Assembly: GCA_002914805.1 (NCBI GenBank)
Contig: JXTB01000006.1
Coordinates: 1,146,322-1,210,321, forward strand
DNA from: Parasponia andersonii
Lineage: Eukaryota > Streptophyta > Magnoliopsida > Rosales > Cannabaceae
Length of the DNA: 64,000 bases
Direction: 5' to 3'
The notes below the pieces were generated by a model. It did no database searches. It saw only the letters and a list, made by a program, of their open reading frames with translations, and was not told the origin of the DNA. This document shows, piece by piece, positions 24,295 to 35,302 of this stretch; within the stretch, counting starts at the first letter, position 1, and every line of letters starts with the position of its first letter. Both the position numbers and the translations under genes were made by a program.

Positions 24295-24780
24295 TGTATT
24301 AAAATCTCTACTAAAACATTCATAATCATACACAACAATCTCATTCTACACTTCAAGCATATTAACCAAAAACTGAAAACACAAGAATGGTTATCTGGAG
24401 TATATGGCTGGTTCTCTTGGTCAGCCATCGTTCCAGTCCTCCAAGAACTGCAAAAATCGTAAACTGAAGTAAGAGAGTGATGAGCTCAGAACCCCCTTGG
24501 TAATCTTTTTGCACTGCTGCCCAAAATTGACACCCATACATGTCTATATCAAGAAGCCACTTCTTTTGATCATTGACCAAACTGATAGGGTAATGGACTA
24601 TTGGGCCAAAACTACAAGTGAGATAGTTCACCCTTGGCCCAGGTGTCCAAACAATGATTTGAGCGTCACGAGCCTCAAGTCTACCAAACAATGATTTGAG
24701 CGTCACGAGCCTCAAGTCTACTAATGAATGTGTGGTCCATCTTATTATGGTTCAATTAATTGTGACATATATAATACTAT
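24295..24780 (-). repeat. Presumed 5' LTR (3' portion) of the copia element, with a 37 bp duplication
   Basis: Starts at the TG (24,295) expected for the inner edge of a 5' LTR next to the primer site. It is GC-richer than its surroundings. An exact 37 bp direct duplication occupies 24,647-24,720 (unit begins CCAAACAATGATTTGAGCGT). The outer edge is not determined, because no matching 3' LTR was found for comparison. Confidence 0.5.
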
Positions 24781-25557
24781 TTAAGTGGTTGTTTATGACA
24801 TATTATTGAGTGTTTTGACAATGAATTATGTTAGTACATGTACAAAATTCTATCAGAAGCTACACGAAATACAATCAAATAATTTTCAGATTTGCTGCAC
24901 TTATATATATAGGAGTAAAAACTGGCTAGCTAGATTCTTGTGCAAGTACAAATATACAGACACACATACATATATGTATAGATGATCCATTAATTACACA
25001 TGCAATTTTCTGTCAGGCCTAGAGCGGCCGGAACCACAAAAATCCATATATGTTCTGTTGATTGATTCTTCATCATATTGAGCATGCGTGGATATATATA
25101 CCATCAAATCATAAGCATACTATAAATCTGTTTCGTATAACTGTAATACTTCCCGGCCTCAATATTCACTTTCAACGTAAAAAAATAGAACGTTGACCGT
25201 CAAAAAATTCAGCTAGCTTGAGCACAAGGGTGCACGGCGTAGCTACAATCCAAAACTACGATTTTTATTTCAATAGTACTCCTGAAATTACAAGGACATG
25301 CATCTGAAAAATTAAAGGAGTACTATACTATACATAGTAAAACTACGCATTACCTACGCTTCAAACGGAAACGATCGATAAACAAAGCTGCGCAGACTAA
25401 TGACGACCAGACTCGAAATACAAAGGCTAGCACAAACATGCACTAGCTTGTAAACTCTCAAAAGAACGGAAAACAAATCAAAGTATATACAAAATAAACA
25501 TTACAAAGCAGCTCTCGTACGTCGCTAGCTAACTCCTAAATTACTTGAACGAACGCT
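24781..25557. other. Intergenic spacer downstream of the Em gene
   Basis: AT-rich, no supported gene. The part next to 25,557 should include the 3' UTR of the minus-strand Em gene; no clear polyadenylation signal was fixed. Confidence 0.5.
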
Positions 25558-25821
25558 CTAGCTTTTAGTCCTGAACTTGGATTCATCGATCGGGATACCC
25601 TCTCGGCTCGCACGTTCCCCGCCGGACTCTTCCGTTGTGCTCAGCCCACCCTTGCGGCCCATCTCCTGATACCCTTCTTTCCCAAGCTGCTCCTTCCTTG
25701 TCTGCCCTCCTCGGCTCCTCCCTTAAGAAATTATACAAGTACATCAATATCAATATCAATATTAATCATGCAAAGCCCGTATAACTATATGTTATATAGT
25801 TTTCTTTTATGAAGAACATGA

Positions 25822-25860
<39 letters not shown>

Positions 25861-25993
25861 AACCTTCGGCAAGGTGCTCTTGGGCTTCAAGGCTCTTTCC
25901 ACCGGTTCCTCCAGGAACCACTGTCTCACCCTGCCTAGCCCTGGCATCAAGCTCCGACCTGTCTTGCTCTTGCTGTTGCTGTCCCGAAGCCAT
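25558..25993 (-). CDS. Em: Group 1 LEA (Em-like) seed protein, two exons, 97 aa
   Basis: Late-embryogenesis-abundant protein of the LEA_5/Em family: small, Gly/Glu/Gln-rich, highly hydrophilic, disordered, accumulating in maturing seeds and protecting cells from water loss. Exons 25,993-25,864 and 25,721-25,558 join GAA-G|GG at a GT-AG intron of 142 bp, giving 97 aa and a TAG stop. Diagnostic blocks are [20 protein letters not shown] (residues 22-41), one copy of the 20-residue Em motif starting [10 protein letters not shown] (residues 48-67), KGGLST and the C-terminal IDESKF (88-93). The family usually has 83-153 aa depending on the number of 20-mers, so this is a single-motif member. No signal peptide. 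The intron contains an AT microsatellite (25,829-25,856). The start is the first ATG in frame; upstream codons are TTG. Identification is firm. Confidence 0.96.
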
Positions 25994-26290
25994 TTCTCTT
26001 CTCAAAATGTTGTTTATTTTAAGCTCACTTCAACATGCAAGTTGTGACTGTGACAAACGACGTAGCTAGGTTAGTGATGCTTTATTTGCGAAACGACGAG
26101 GTGGGGATGTGAAAGAGGACAGAATTGTGGGATTGCTCGACACGTGGGAGAATGACGAGTCATTTGATGGAAAGACCTACTCGACACGTGGGCTTAAAGA
26201 ATGACACGCTTACACAGTTACACGGATCATTATAACTGTTGACAATCTACACGAAGGAGCTTCCTTGGTACGCCACGTGTCTCACTGTTT
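25994..26290 (-). promoter_or_regulatory. Em promoter with three ABRE/G-box cores and an RY box
   Basis: CACGTG cores lie at 26141-26146, 26185-26190 and 26274-26279, about 150, 190 and 280 bp upstream of the ATG. The first two sit in a direct repeat of CTCGACACGTGGG. A CATGCA (RY) box is at 26034-26039. In known Em genes ABREs bind ABI5-class bZIPs and RY boxes bind ABI3-class B3 factors, giving ABA-dependent seed expression; that the same holds here is inference. Confidence 0.8.
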
Positions 26291-27627
26291 ATCGGTCGCA
26301 TTGACAGAGATGCAGATTATATGGTTCAAGTTGAGCTTTGATTTTTATTTTTCCTGGAAAAAACCAGAACTTTGCTTGCTTAGTATGGGTGAATGTGATG
26401 TTTATCAGAAAAAATTAAACAACTAAATAATATTAATGCCAATAATTTTTTCTTTAAAAAAAAATTATTTGGAATAAAATCACAAACGCTGATCGATTAA
26501 TAATTGCCGAAATTTAAACATCTTATTTACACCTTTCTAATTATGGTGATCACAACAAAAAATATATTCCATAATGGCTGCATAATAAGGCCAATTTTTC
26601 GAAAGGTTTGAACATCTGATTTAGTAAAAAGCGGACCTCCCACCTCCTTTTACCTTCAATATTACCCTTTTTCTTTTTTACTTTTTTCGTTTTGACCACG
26701 CATCCTATTATATCCTTTTCTTGCTCTTTGCTGCTCCAAAATTCCAACTTTAATTAACAAAATAACGACTCTTTTTCTAGCCACAATCTAAGAAAAAAAA
26801 AATCAACAATAACAACTAACTACTTGTAGTAGCTTTTAGCTAGAGGAGCCCTTTAGAAGAAAAAGTCACTCAAGTTGGATGAGTCAAAGATACGAATATC
26901 GGATTGGGAATATATACACATCCTTAAATTACATAGAAAATGAAAATTATAGAATCCACATACTCCCCATACAAGTCACGTTAATTGGTCAACACACTTT
27001 AAAATCTTTTCGAGACGATGGTTAATATCCCTATTAATAACGTGACCATATTCAGATCGTGATGTCAAAATCAGGGTTCTCCCCCAATCCGAAAGGCAAT
27101 CGGAACAGTCTTATAACGAACTATACGACTTTATTTTTTTTCATATATTTGTAATATCTCAACGTATATCTGCATTTTACTTGTACTTTTACTAGTCATA
27201 TACAAAATTACAAATAGTATGTTCATATGTATAATTGTAACGGTTTATTCTCTTTTGAAGTTGTTAAGTACAACATATAATGGATATGAAAAGTATTAGT
27301 AGATTAGCGGCCTTGCGGGTGATGGCACGTGCCACCGACTGAAGACAGCATCGAGCTCATGCAGCAATTGTGTACGTTGAATCAAAGCAAAACATATAAA
27401 ATAAAAGAAAGGAAAATGTGTACTCTGACCACCGACTATAACCACCTATAATCTGCCATGAAATAATACAAAGGGAAAAAAAATAATAGTGATAGCAATT
27501 CATAATTAATAGAATATTCCCGTTCAAAACAAGCTATAAGAAAATCACAACCCAAAAAAAATAAATAAATAAATGGAGACGACGAAAAGAGACCCAGTCG
27601 CAGAACTAAGAACCACACCAATTTTAA
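26291..27627. other. AT-rich spacer between the divergent Em and PP2C genes
   Basis: No supported gene or element. The open frames here (26,550-26,747 and 27,436-27,663, both minus) are low-complexity or hydrophobic by AT bias and resemble no protein I know. Confidence 0.5.
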
Positions 27628-28011
27628 CGTGTTTGACCGTTGAATAAACATTGTCATTGACAAATCTACAACCCACTCTTCATTCTTCCCGGACTTTTTC
27701 CTTTTTTCTGAAAACTATTTATCTTATTTTATTAGATTTCGTGATTATGTTTTAAAAGTACACTCACACCAATAGCGCGTGCAACACAATACGAGTCTCA
27801 TTCGCTCTTCCAATCAAAACTCAAGTTTAGTTAAGCGAACCAATTCCTCCACGTTGCTCCCAAAGCGCGTTAATGATACTCCAAACCATGGTCAATGACA
27901 AGTCAATCATCGAAACGACGCCGTTTCTTTCATCATTTTCCATTTATATACTTAAGCCTCGTTCGTTGAAGTTGTTTCAAAAGGAAAAAGAAGAAAAGCT
28001 TGAAAAAGAAA
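27628..28011 (+). promoter_or_regulatory. PP2C promoter with W-box cores and a TATA-like element
   Basis: W-box cores occur at 27633-27638 (TTGACC), 27657-27662 (TTGACA), 27890-27895 (GGTCAA, reverse) and 27901-27906 (AGTCAA, reverse). A TATA-like TTATATA is at 27944-27950, 62 bp before the ATG. W-boxes bind WRKY factors, which suits a wound- or defence-induced phosphatase; short cores also arise by chance. Confidence 0.55.
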
Positions 28012-29843
28012 ATGCCTTGCGCTGTGGCAGTGCCAAACTCGCCGATATTCTCACCATCGAAAGTTGCTTCGATCTTTTTCAAATCCCCGGTTTCTTCTCC
28101 CAGACTCGCCCACGTTCATGGCTCTGCCTCTGCTTCAGCTCCGTCCCCAACGTCGTCGTTTCAATCGCCAGCAAAGTCGCCGTTAGCGGGTCGGGTGGTG
28201 GTTCAGGGGAAGGTAGCCGATATGGGTCTCGGGTCGGGTTCGGGTACGGTTTTGAAGCGAAAGAGGCCGTCGAGGATTGATATTCCTATTGCGTCGTTGA
28301 ATTTCGCCACTGACTCCCCGAAAAGTTCGGAGAGAGTTGACGTGGTGGAGGCTGAGGGAGATGGGTACTCGGTTTATTGCAAGAGAGGGAGAAGGGCTGT
28401 TATGGAGGATCGCTACTCGGCCGTCGTTGACCTTCAAGCTGAGTCTAGACAGGTATTGTTTTGTTTTATCTTTCTTTTGATTCATTAGGCTGACCCTGTT
28501 TGTTTCCCTGAAAAATTTAGGAAAGAAATGCTGTATTTTTTTTTTTTAAGAAGCTTTTGAATTTGTTGTATCTTATGTAGGATTGATCAATTCGCACTTA
28601 AAAAGTCGACTTGGATTGAATTGGCAAAATGGTTTTAATAAATTCAGCAAACCCAAGTTTTGTTATTTGATTAATATTACATCTAAGAATTTAGATTATG
28701 GAATATTGAGTTTTGATTGGAAGAGATGTTGTCCAGATGGGTCCATAAGAAACAAAGTTTGTTGATTTTAGTTTGTGGAGATTATGGAAAATATATAACA
28801 TGATCAGCATAAGCTTAAAATTTTGCTTACTAGGCATATGATATTTCAATTACCTCTATAGGGTTTGGATTTGTAGTTAGAGCTTTTGTTGATTAGATTT
28901 TGTAACTGCAGGCATTTTTCGGTGTTTTTGACGGGCATGGAGGGGCAAAAGCTGCAGAATTTGCAGCCAAGAACTTAGACTCGAACATAGTAAATCTATT
29001 GACGAGAGGGAATGAGAAGGAAATCGTGGAAGCTGTCAAAGGTGGATACCTCACCACAGATGTGGATTTTTTAAAGGAGGAGGCTCATGGTGGTACGTGC
29101 TGTGTCACTGCATTGATACAAAAGCATAACCTGGTGGTCTCGAATGCTGGTGATTGTCGTGCTGTTATGAGCCGAGGAGGGGTTGCTGAGGCCCTAACCA
29201 CGGATCACCGACCGTCGATGAAAGATGAAAGGGATAGAATTGAAACCCTGGTAAGCATTCGGATGTGTGAAGTCGAATTGAGATATTTTAATAGCTTCAT
29301 GCTTGATATGTTAAGCTGGGAGTGAAAGATGATACAGAATTTGCTGATAAGCTTTGAGCAATGTTTTGTTTTGCAGGGTGGTTATGTGGATTGTTGCACT
29401 GGTGTTTGGAGGATTCAGGGGTCACTTGCTGTGTCAAGAGGTATCGGAGATCGGAATCTTAAACAATGGGTTATAGCCGAACCAGAGACCAAGTTCTTGG
29501 AGATTAAGACTGAATGCGAGTTCTTGATCTTAGGCTCAGATGGACTATGGGACAAGGTAATTTTTTAAACTAATTGATATATATTTTTTTTTATGATCAC
29601 TTATGCTACATTTTCAAAATCAATGTTATTTAGGTAGTGCTTGTGTTTCTAACTATACCGTTTCTTTTTCTGTTACAGGTTACTAATCAAGAGGCTGTAG
29701 ATATAGTTCGCCCTTTGTGCATAGGTGTTGATAAGCCGGAGCCACTTTCTGCTTGTAAAAAGCTAGTTGAGCTCTCAGTAAGAAGAGGCTCCATTGACGA
29801 TATTAGCGTGGTGGTAATCCAATTAGGACAGTTTATATCATGA
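28012..29843 (+). CDS. AP2C: Protein phosphatase 2C, group B (AP2C/PP2C25-like), four exons, 374 aa
   Basis: Mg/Mn-dependent Ser/Thr phosphatase of plant group B, whose members (Arabidopsis AP2C1-4) dephosphorylate stress MAP kinases. Exons 28,012-28,452, 28,912-29,250, 29,377-29,556 and 29,679-29,843 all join in phase 0 at GT-AG sites. Residues 1-80 are a Ser/Pro-rich, disordered N-terminal extension. [12 protein letters not shown] (82-93) is the MAPK-docking (KIM) motif: basic cluster, then a hydrophobic-x-hydrophobic step. The catalytic domain follows: [17 protein letters not shown] (118-134), FGVFDGHGG (150-158), [32 protein letters not shown] (315-320) and DDIS (360-363). The metal-binding Asp residues in DGHGG, DGLWD and DD are present, so it looks active. 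The ATG at 28,012 starts [11 protein letters not shown], like AP2C1. No truncation. Which of the four paralogues it equals is not resolved. Confidence 0.96.
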
Positions 29844-30525
29844 TTAACTAAATAACTACTTTTTTGGGGTAAAATGAAGTTTAGACAAAAACGACAGGTG
29901 AGTTTTACTACTACTTCTCCTGCAAGTGTTATTTTTTTTGGCAAGAAACTTGCAGCTTAAGAAGCTAGAACAAACTACCTTCAGGAATGACCTTCCTTCA
30001 TTTCATGCTGTAGAAATGCCCATATTCAGATGCATCACTAATGTATATGACTCTGCTTTTAATTTCATCTGAGATCTTGCCTCTACAAGTAGGAAAAGTT
30101 TCAGATACAAATTAGCATATTATTGTAATTGTAACCTGTTACAAAATTTACATAGCAATAGCAATAGCAATATAGCTTATTTGATATTTAAGCACATCAT
30201 TTTTCTCTTTTTTGTAAAAAAGGGGTATTTCGATACATCATTTGAATGATTTGAATCCTAGCTATTGTTAGATAGTCACGTTCCTTTCTCTTTGAAGTAC
30301 CATTTTTTAGTTTTGTGGTCATGGCATTAAAGGGGTCATTGGCTGTAAAGACCTAACTTTTATCACTCGGAGGTTATAGTTACTAATTTATGCTTTTTTT
30401 TTTTTGTGTTAATCACATCTCCTATTAAACTAATGAGTTATTAACTCAATCTGCTCTCCTTCAAATAGTAATATTAACATCATTAATTGACCTAGTATTT
30501 AATATGTACAGTAATAATTAACCTA
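29844..30525 (+). other. 3' UTR of the PP2C gene and AT-rich spacer
   Basis: The first few hundred bases after the TGA are probably 3' UTR; no unambiguous polyadenylation signal. The rest is AT-rich, with no gene seen. Confidence 0.5.
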
Positions 30526-30530
30526 TCAAT

Positions 30531-30791
30531 CTATGCCAGCTTTACAAGCCAAATTGTTGTTGTCGTTTGACCATCATTGATTCTTATATTTTTCTCATCC
30601 AAGTCAACTCGTGAACCACGACTTGTGTATTGTCGTTGGATCGGGGTCGGTCTCGTTTGGCAGCTTGATTTTAGCCCGCTGGGGATTTCAATCTTTGATC
30701 GCTTGTTTCTAGAATCTAGTCTATCTAGATGCTCAATTGGAACCACAACTCTCGACTTCAACTTGTCCCAGTTGTCCGTCATCAAGAACAC
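30531..30791 (-). other. Unexplained open frame in a GC-richer island, 86 codons
   Basis: The minus-strand frame opens MFLMTDNWDKLKSRVVVPIE and ends IWLVKLA. It is hydrophilic and rich in Arg, Lys, Asp and Ser, with balanced composition unlike the AT-driven frames around it. Upstream in the same frame codons continue (NVH..., GQKL) to a stop near 30,830. I do not recognise the family; it may be a fragment of a mobile element or of a decayed gene. Confidence 0.3.
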
Positions 30792-31189
30792 GTGGACATT
30801 CAGCTTTTGTCCTAAGATTCCTTACTTCAATTCCACTGAAGTTGTAGATCTGGCCATTTAGAACGCAATAGCTCCACTAATGTGCCTGGCAACTGGCAAC
30901 TTAGTAACTTTATATAAAGTAAAATGTAGCAATAATTGGTTTTCCGACCAATCAAATTACTTGCCTGCCTTATACGATTGCTATGATAAATTTAGAGCAC
31001 TGATATTGCAGGATTGTCGTTAATATAGTAGGGCTTACGGTTAATTCTCTTCCTTTTTTCAGTTCTATGTCCTTTGTGTTAATTGTTAAAACCAAAAAAA
31101 AAAAAAAACCCTTGAAATATAGTTTTTTTTTGTAGTTTTAATTTAATTTCTTTTTTAGTTTGTACAAAATTATACGAAGAAATTTGATT

Positions 31190-31480
31190 ATTTATGGTAC
31201 TTTTCAAAAAAATTGAAAATTTTCGAATTTTGGAATTGTTTGAAAAATTTAGGATTTTAGTTAGAAAAATATTACTTCTCAAGTAATTAGATTGGTTACC
31301 CTAAATAACCAAATTAGTTACCAATCTAATTACCTCGAGTATCATTGAAAATTACAAATTTCCAAGAAAAAAAGTAATATTTTATAAGTATTTATTGAAT
31401 TTTCTTTTAAAAAATATAATTGATATTTTGCTAATTAAATCCAGAATTTTTCAATTTTTCAAATTTTGGTACTTTGTGCC
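31190..31480. repeat. Foldback / inverted-repeat element
   Basis: Inner arms GTAATTAGATTGGTTA (31283-31298) and TTACCAATCTAATTAC (31318-31333) are inverted with one mismatch in 16. Outer arms also correspond: AATATTACTT near 31,270 with AAGTAATATT near 31,370, and AAAATTGAAAA-type stretches at both ends. It looks like a non-autonomous foldback. No clear target duplication. Confidence 0.5.
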
Positions 31481-34262
31481 TGGAACTTGGCAATAAACCC
31501 AAATTATATTTGCACATTTTAAATTACTGCAAATTTTTACTTTTTGTGTACAAATTTGGTAATTTATGCTGACTGTTTTGAATTTATTTTCAATAGATTT
31601 TAAATATTTGTCATCAAAAATAATATACCCTTAATTTAAATTATGTGTTTAGTGCAAAATTTTCTGGTAAATTTAAACACGAACATCAAATATTTGCAGA
31701 GATTTTAAATATAGAGGTATAATTTTGCACCTACCAAAAGACATAGTAAAAATTGTATAAATATCATATTTTAGTTTTTTTTTCCAGTAATCTCTTTTTC
31801 TTTTCACGAACACTCATGTTACAAAGTACTTTTTAAATTAATATCTTTTGATGGTACTCAATTCTGAATATCTGACAAAATTATAATCAAGAAGACCAAA
31901 ATATATACACATTCAGTTAGATTTGATAAAAATCTGCTGGTACAGAATCATTCTTTATCAATTAAAGATTTGTTCACAAATTCGATAGTGATAGTCATAT
32001 ACATAGTATTAAGTATTCACTTGTCACGTTCAGGCCATTGGCTAAGTTGTCGATGGCCTAGACGAGTGGAGGAAGATGACTGGCTCAACTCTTTTCCTAG
32101 CTTATTATATAGACATTCAAGTCAAAGTTTTATAAAACCAGAAAGTTGAATTCGAACATTATTGTGGCTGTAACTGATCGAGTCAGCGTCAATCTGATGA
32201 GACTACAGGTTTTGGATCTTTTGCTTTAATCAATGTAGTTTGTATCACTAAAGAGAAATACAAAGATAAAGCAAAAATAGATTTTTCTTGGTGATAAATT
32301 AATAATGAAACTTTTAAGACTTCTATGACCATTCTATTATACCCGATTTTGGATTGCATTGGCCTATTGGGAGCTTGGGTAGCCTAAAACATACTCTCTA
32401 TAAAAATTTGAAAAGGCAATTATTAATTTTCTGTGCGAAACTATTAAATTGATAAAGTCAATAAAAATAAATATATTCTTTTTGTGCCGGAGTTAAATGA
32501 AAAGTGATCTTGCTTGCATTCTATTAAAGCATTATAGTCCAGTGAGTCATGATGGAGACAAAAGTGTTCATCTGCTTGAGCGATGATTGCAAGAGGGGGC
32601 AATAAGGCTTTAGCCTTTATGAAGTGGTGGGCTATTCTAGGCAAAGGCCGATACCATTTCATGCACGAATCCAAAATGGCCCAGGCCCATGTTACGAAGC
32701 ATGTTTTGCACAAATGACGATTACAACCCTGGGAATTTTTATAATTAGTAGTATTAAAATTTGTTTCGCCAAATCAAATAGTCGTTACTTAAATATATAT
32801 TAGAAAGTAGTAGTTTTGACTAGAGCTAACCTTGCTATATTTTTTATTATCAATTGATTATTGTGTTTAGTAAAATAAATTAGGGTCAAATTTGGAAATC
32901 ACAATAAAAATGGCTATAAAACTAAATAAATATATTATTAATGGATCTTATAACAAAATAACTGAATATTTGAACTCATTTTAAGTAAATATATTGTTTT
33001 TTTAAGCTACTAAAGTTAAAGAGTTATATGCCATGTTATCCAAGCTAACTTCGCTTCGTTCCTGATCATATTCTAGGGTGTTAGGATGTCCTTATGGGGT
33101 CATTTGTTCCATTCCACTTTCTAACACAGCAATACATCATACTTAGCTACAAAACTAGCACTTTTATTTGTCGAATCAATAGAATAATAGCCCTTCTCAA
33201 GTATATGGGGGGCTTAGATGGTGAGCAAAAGCAAATTTCCCTTAAGAAGGGAATAATGAGCATAATTTCTCCTTGTACTAGAAAGTGGTCGTGAAAATAG
33301 GCTTCTTTTGCTAACTGCTTTGTAAATTCACTCTTTGCAACTGACTCCCAAAATGATATGTATTAGCCTCGCATTAGGGCTGTTAGGTGGGGTTTTGATT
33401 GAAGAATCCTCTTACTAGGTGGGTGTTTGAACTCATAAAATCAAAAAGATTGAATAGGATTTGTAAGGTTGGTTCCAAAGTGAGAAACCATGCCGCTATT
33501 TTCTCCGTGGCCCAAAATTACCTTTTTTTAAGAATTTTATCATAGATCTTAGCAAATTCTTTCAAAATAATACATCTATAGGCAAACACGAATTTTGTGT
33601 CGCAATAACGCTCAAGGGTTATGATTCATTAATCGGTGACCTTATCTCTTTTCAGCAAAAGATAGGAATTTCGTCTATGAATATCAAAGTATGTTTTTAC
33701 GGAGCACTAACTAGAAATATCAAAAGAGAAGAAGAAAAAGCTTATGGTTTACTGTCTTTTTTCATTCAAGTCATATAGCTGATCGAGAAACTGCCACCCA
33801 AAGGTACTTTACGAAAGCCAGCCCCCAGTTGGCTAAGATCCTTTAAAATAAAAATTTAAGGTGCTCTTTTGACTATTGAAGTGAAAAAATTATTATTAGT
33901 TCACAAAAGCCCTTGAGTTATGGTGTTTGTACCACTTTAAATATCAAATTATTGTTCGTTTATTTTTTTTACAAAAAAATTATTTCGGCCCTTTTATTTA
34001 TATAGGTATTTAATTATTTACAATAAGCTACTATTTCCTTTAAATTTAATGACTTTTTGGCATAAAAGGCCAATGGTGAAACAAAAGTAAATTTTAGGGT
34101 GGCAAATTATATGAGTCAAAAAAACCATAAGCCAAAAATGGTATAATCAGTAGTGACTATAATTAAGGCCGTTAATTACATTAACCAATGATTTACAATA
34201 ATAGTCACTATTAGTAATAATAGCAATTATTAGTTATATAGTTTTTATAAGAAAATTACAAC
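31481..34262. other. AT-rich gene desert
   Basis: No supported gene. The sequence at 31,500-31,750 resembles 39,050-39,250 (shared TTATTTTCAAT-GATTTTAA and TTATGTGTTTAGTG), suggesting a decayed dispersed repeat. The frame at 32,713-32,444 (minus, 89 codons) has no recognisable motif. The stretch 33,040-33,840 is less AT-rich but I could not assign it. Confidence 0.45.
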
Positions 34263-34271
34263 TTATTATTA

Positions 34272-34773
34272 TGGATAAATGACTCTATTAGTCCTTAAAT
34301 TATGGAAAAAGTTTCATGTTAGTCCTCGAACTTTAAATTGCGTTATTTTGGTTTTTTAAAAAAGTTTCATGTCAGTCATTTTTGTCATATTCGTTTTATT
34401 CTTAACAAGAATGAGTATGTAAGACATCTTTACTATTATATTGTACTTATTTCATATCTAGATTTATAGTCCAACACTGTAAATAGATTATAACATGAAT
34501 TGAAATAGTTTAAAAATGATTCTTTGAACAAAAATTAATTACATATTGGACAATAATGCAACGTAGAATTATCAATATGTTGTTATAATCACTAATACAA
34601 AATGAGAAATACAACTCATGTACTTATTATATTAAGAATCAAATACAATGTATAGCAAAAATGACGCTAATGAAACATTTTTAATAATTTAAGGACTAAT
34701 ATAACATATTTTAAAGTTTAAAGACCAAATTGAAACTTTTTCTTTAATTTAGGGACTAATAAATTCATTTATT
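34272..34773. mobile_element. Likely Mutator-type MITE, 502 bp, with long TIRs and a 9 bp duplication
   Basis: The left end (GATAAATGACTCTATTAGTC, then CTTAAATTATGGAAAAAGTT) and the reverse complement of the right end (AATAAATGAATTTATTAGTC, then CCTAAATTAAAGAAAAAGTT) match over about 80 bp with scattered differences. Both sides are flanked by TTATTATTA (34263-34271 and 34774-34782), a 9 bp repeat typical of Mutator-like elements. The repeat is low in complexity, so the duplication alone is weak, but together with the TIRs it is convincing. No coding capacity. Confidence 0.75.
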
Positions 34774-34990
34774 TTATTATTATAATGATAGTTGTGTAAA
34801 GTAGTCATAAAAATATTATTTTGCATCCTATTTTTGGTCAATTATTTTATGTTGTTTATTTATTTATTTTTTTATCTATTAGTCATTATGTTTCTTCAAT
34901 TCGCGGTTTTGGTGATACCCGATTATAGGTGGTCGATAAAGCCACCAAAACTGTATGTTCAAAGTATTTATCGAAGAAAGACACAGATAA

Positions 34991-35302
34991 TTTTGGCATG
35001 AACCAGCCTCATATCATTATCTTGCTCTCTTATATTATAAGCCAAGTTTATGAGTCCATGGGTTCTATGTAAAAAGAAATAGGGAAATTAGGATGTGTCT
35101 CTTTTTTTTTTTTTTTTTTTCATTTCATATTTCTCCTTTTATCACATACAATTTTGACATGAACTAGCCTAATATCATCATCTTGCTCTCTTATGTTATA
35201 AGCTAAGTTTATGAGTCCATGGGTTTTACTTGAAAAGAAATAGGGAAATTAGGATGTATGTCTCGTTTTTTTTTTTTACATTTTATTTTTCTCCTTTTAT
35301 CT
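34991..35302. repeat. Tandem duplication, unit about 161 bp
   Basis: Unit 1 begins TTTTGGCATGAACCAGCCTC at 34,991 and unit 2 begins TTTTGACATGAACTAGCCTA at 35,152. Both run through CTTGCTCTCTTAT-TTATAAG, GAGTCCATGGGTT, AATAGGGAAATTAGGATGT and a T-run to CTCCTTTTATC. Few substitutions separate them. Confidence 0.85.

Larger units (their letters stand above)
17591..24295 (-). mobile_element. Ty1/copia retrotransposon with a nested solo LTR
   Basis: On the minus strand: primer binding site (24,289-24,278), long leader, gag with zinc knuckle, protease, integrase, RT and RNase H, then a purine-rich tract near 17,590. This protease-integrase-RT-RNaseH order is diagnostic of Ty1/copia. A 1,328 bp LTR inserted into the RT coding region splits it (18,933-20,260). 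Stops and frame changes elsewhere show the element is dead. The leader between the primer site and gag holds a run of short palindromes. Confidence 0.85.

Noticed and set aside
28183-28485. 100-codon minus-strand frame across PP2C exon 1
   Set aside because: Shadow of the GC-rich coding exon on the other strand; it resembles nothing known.
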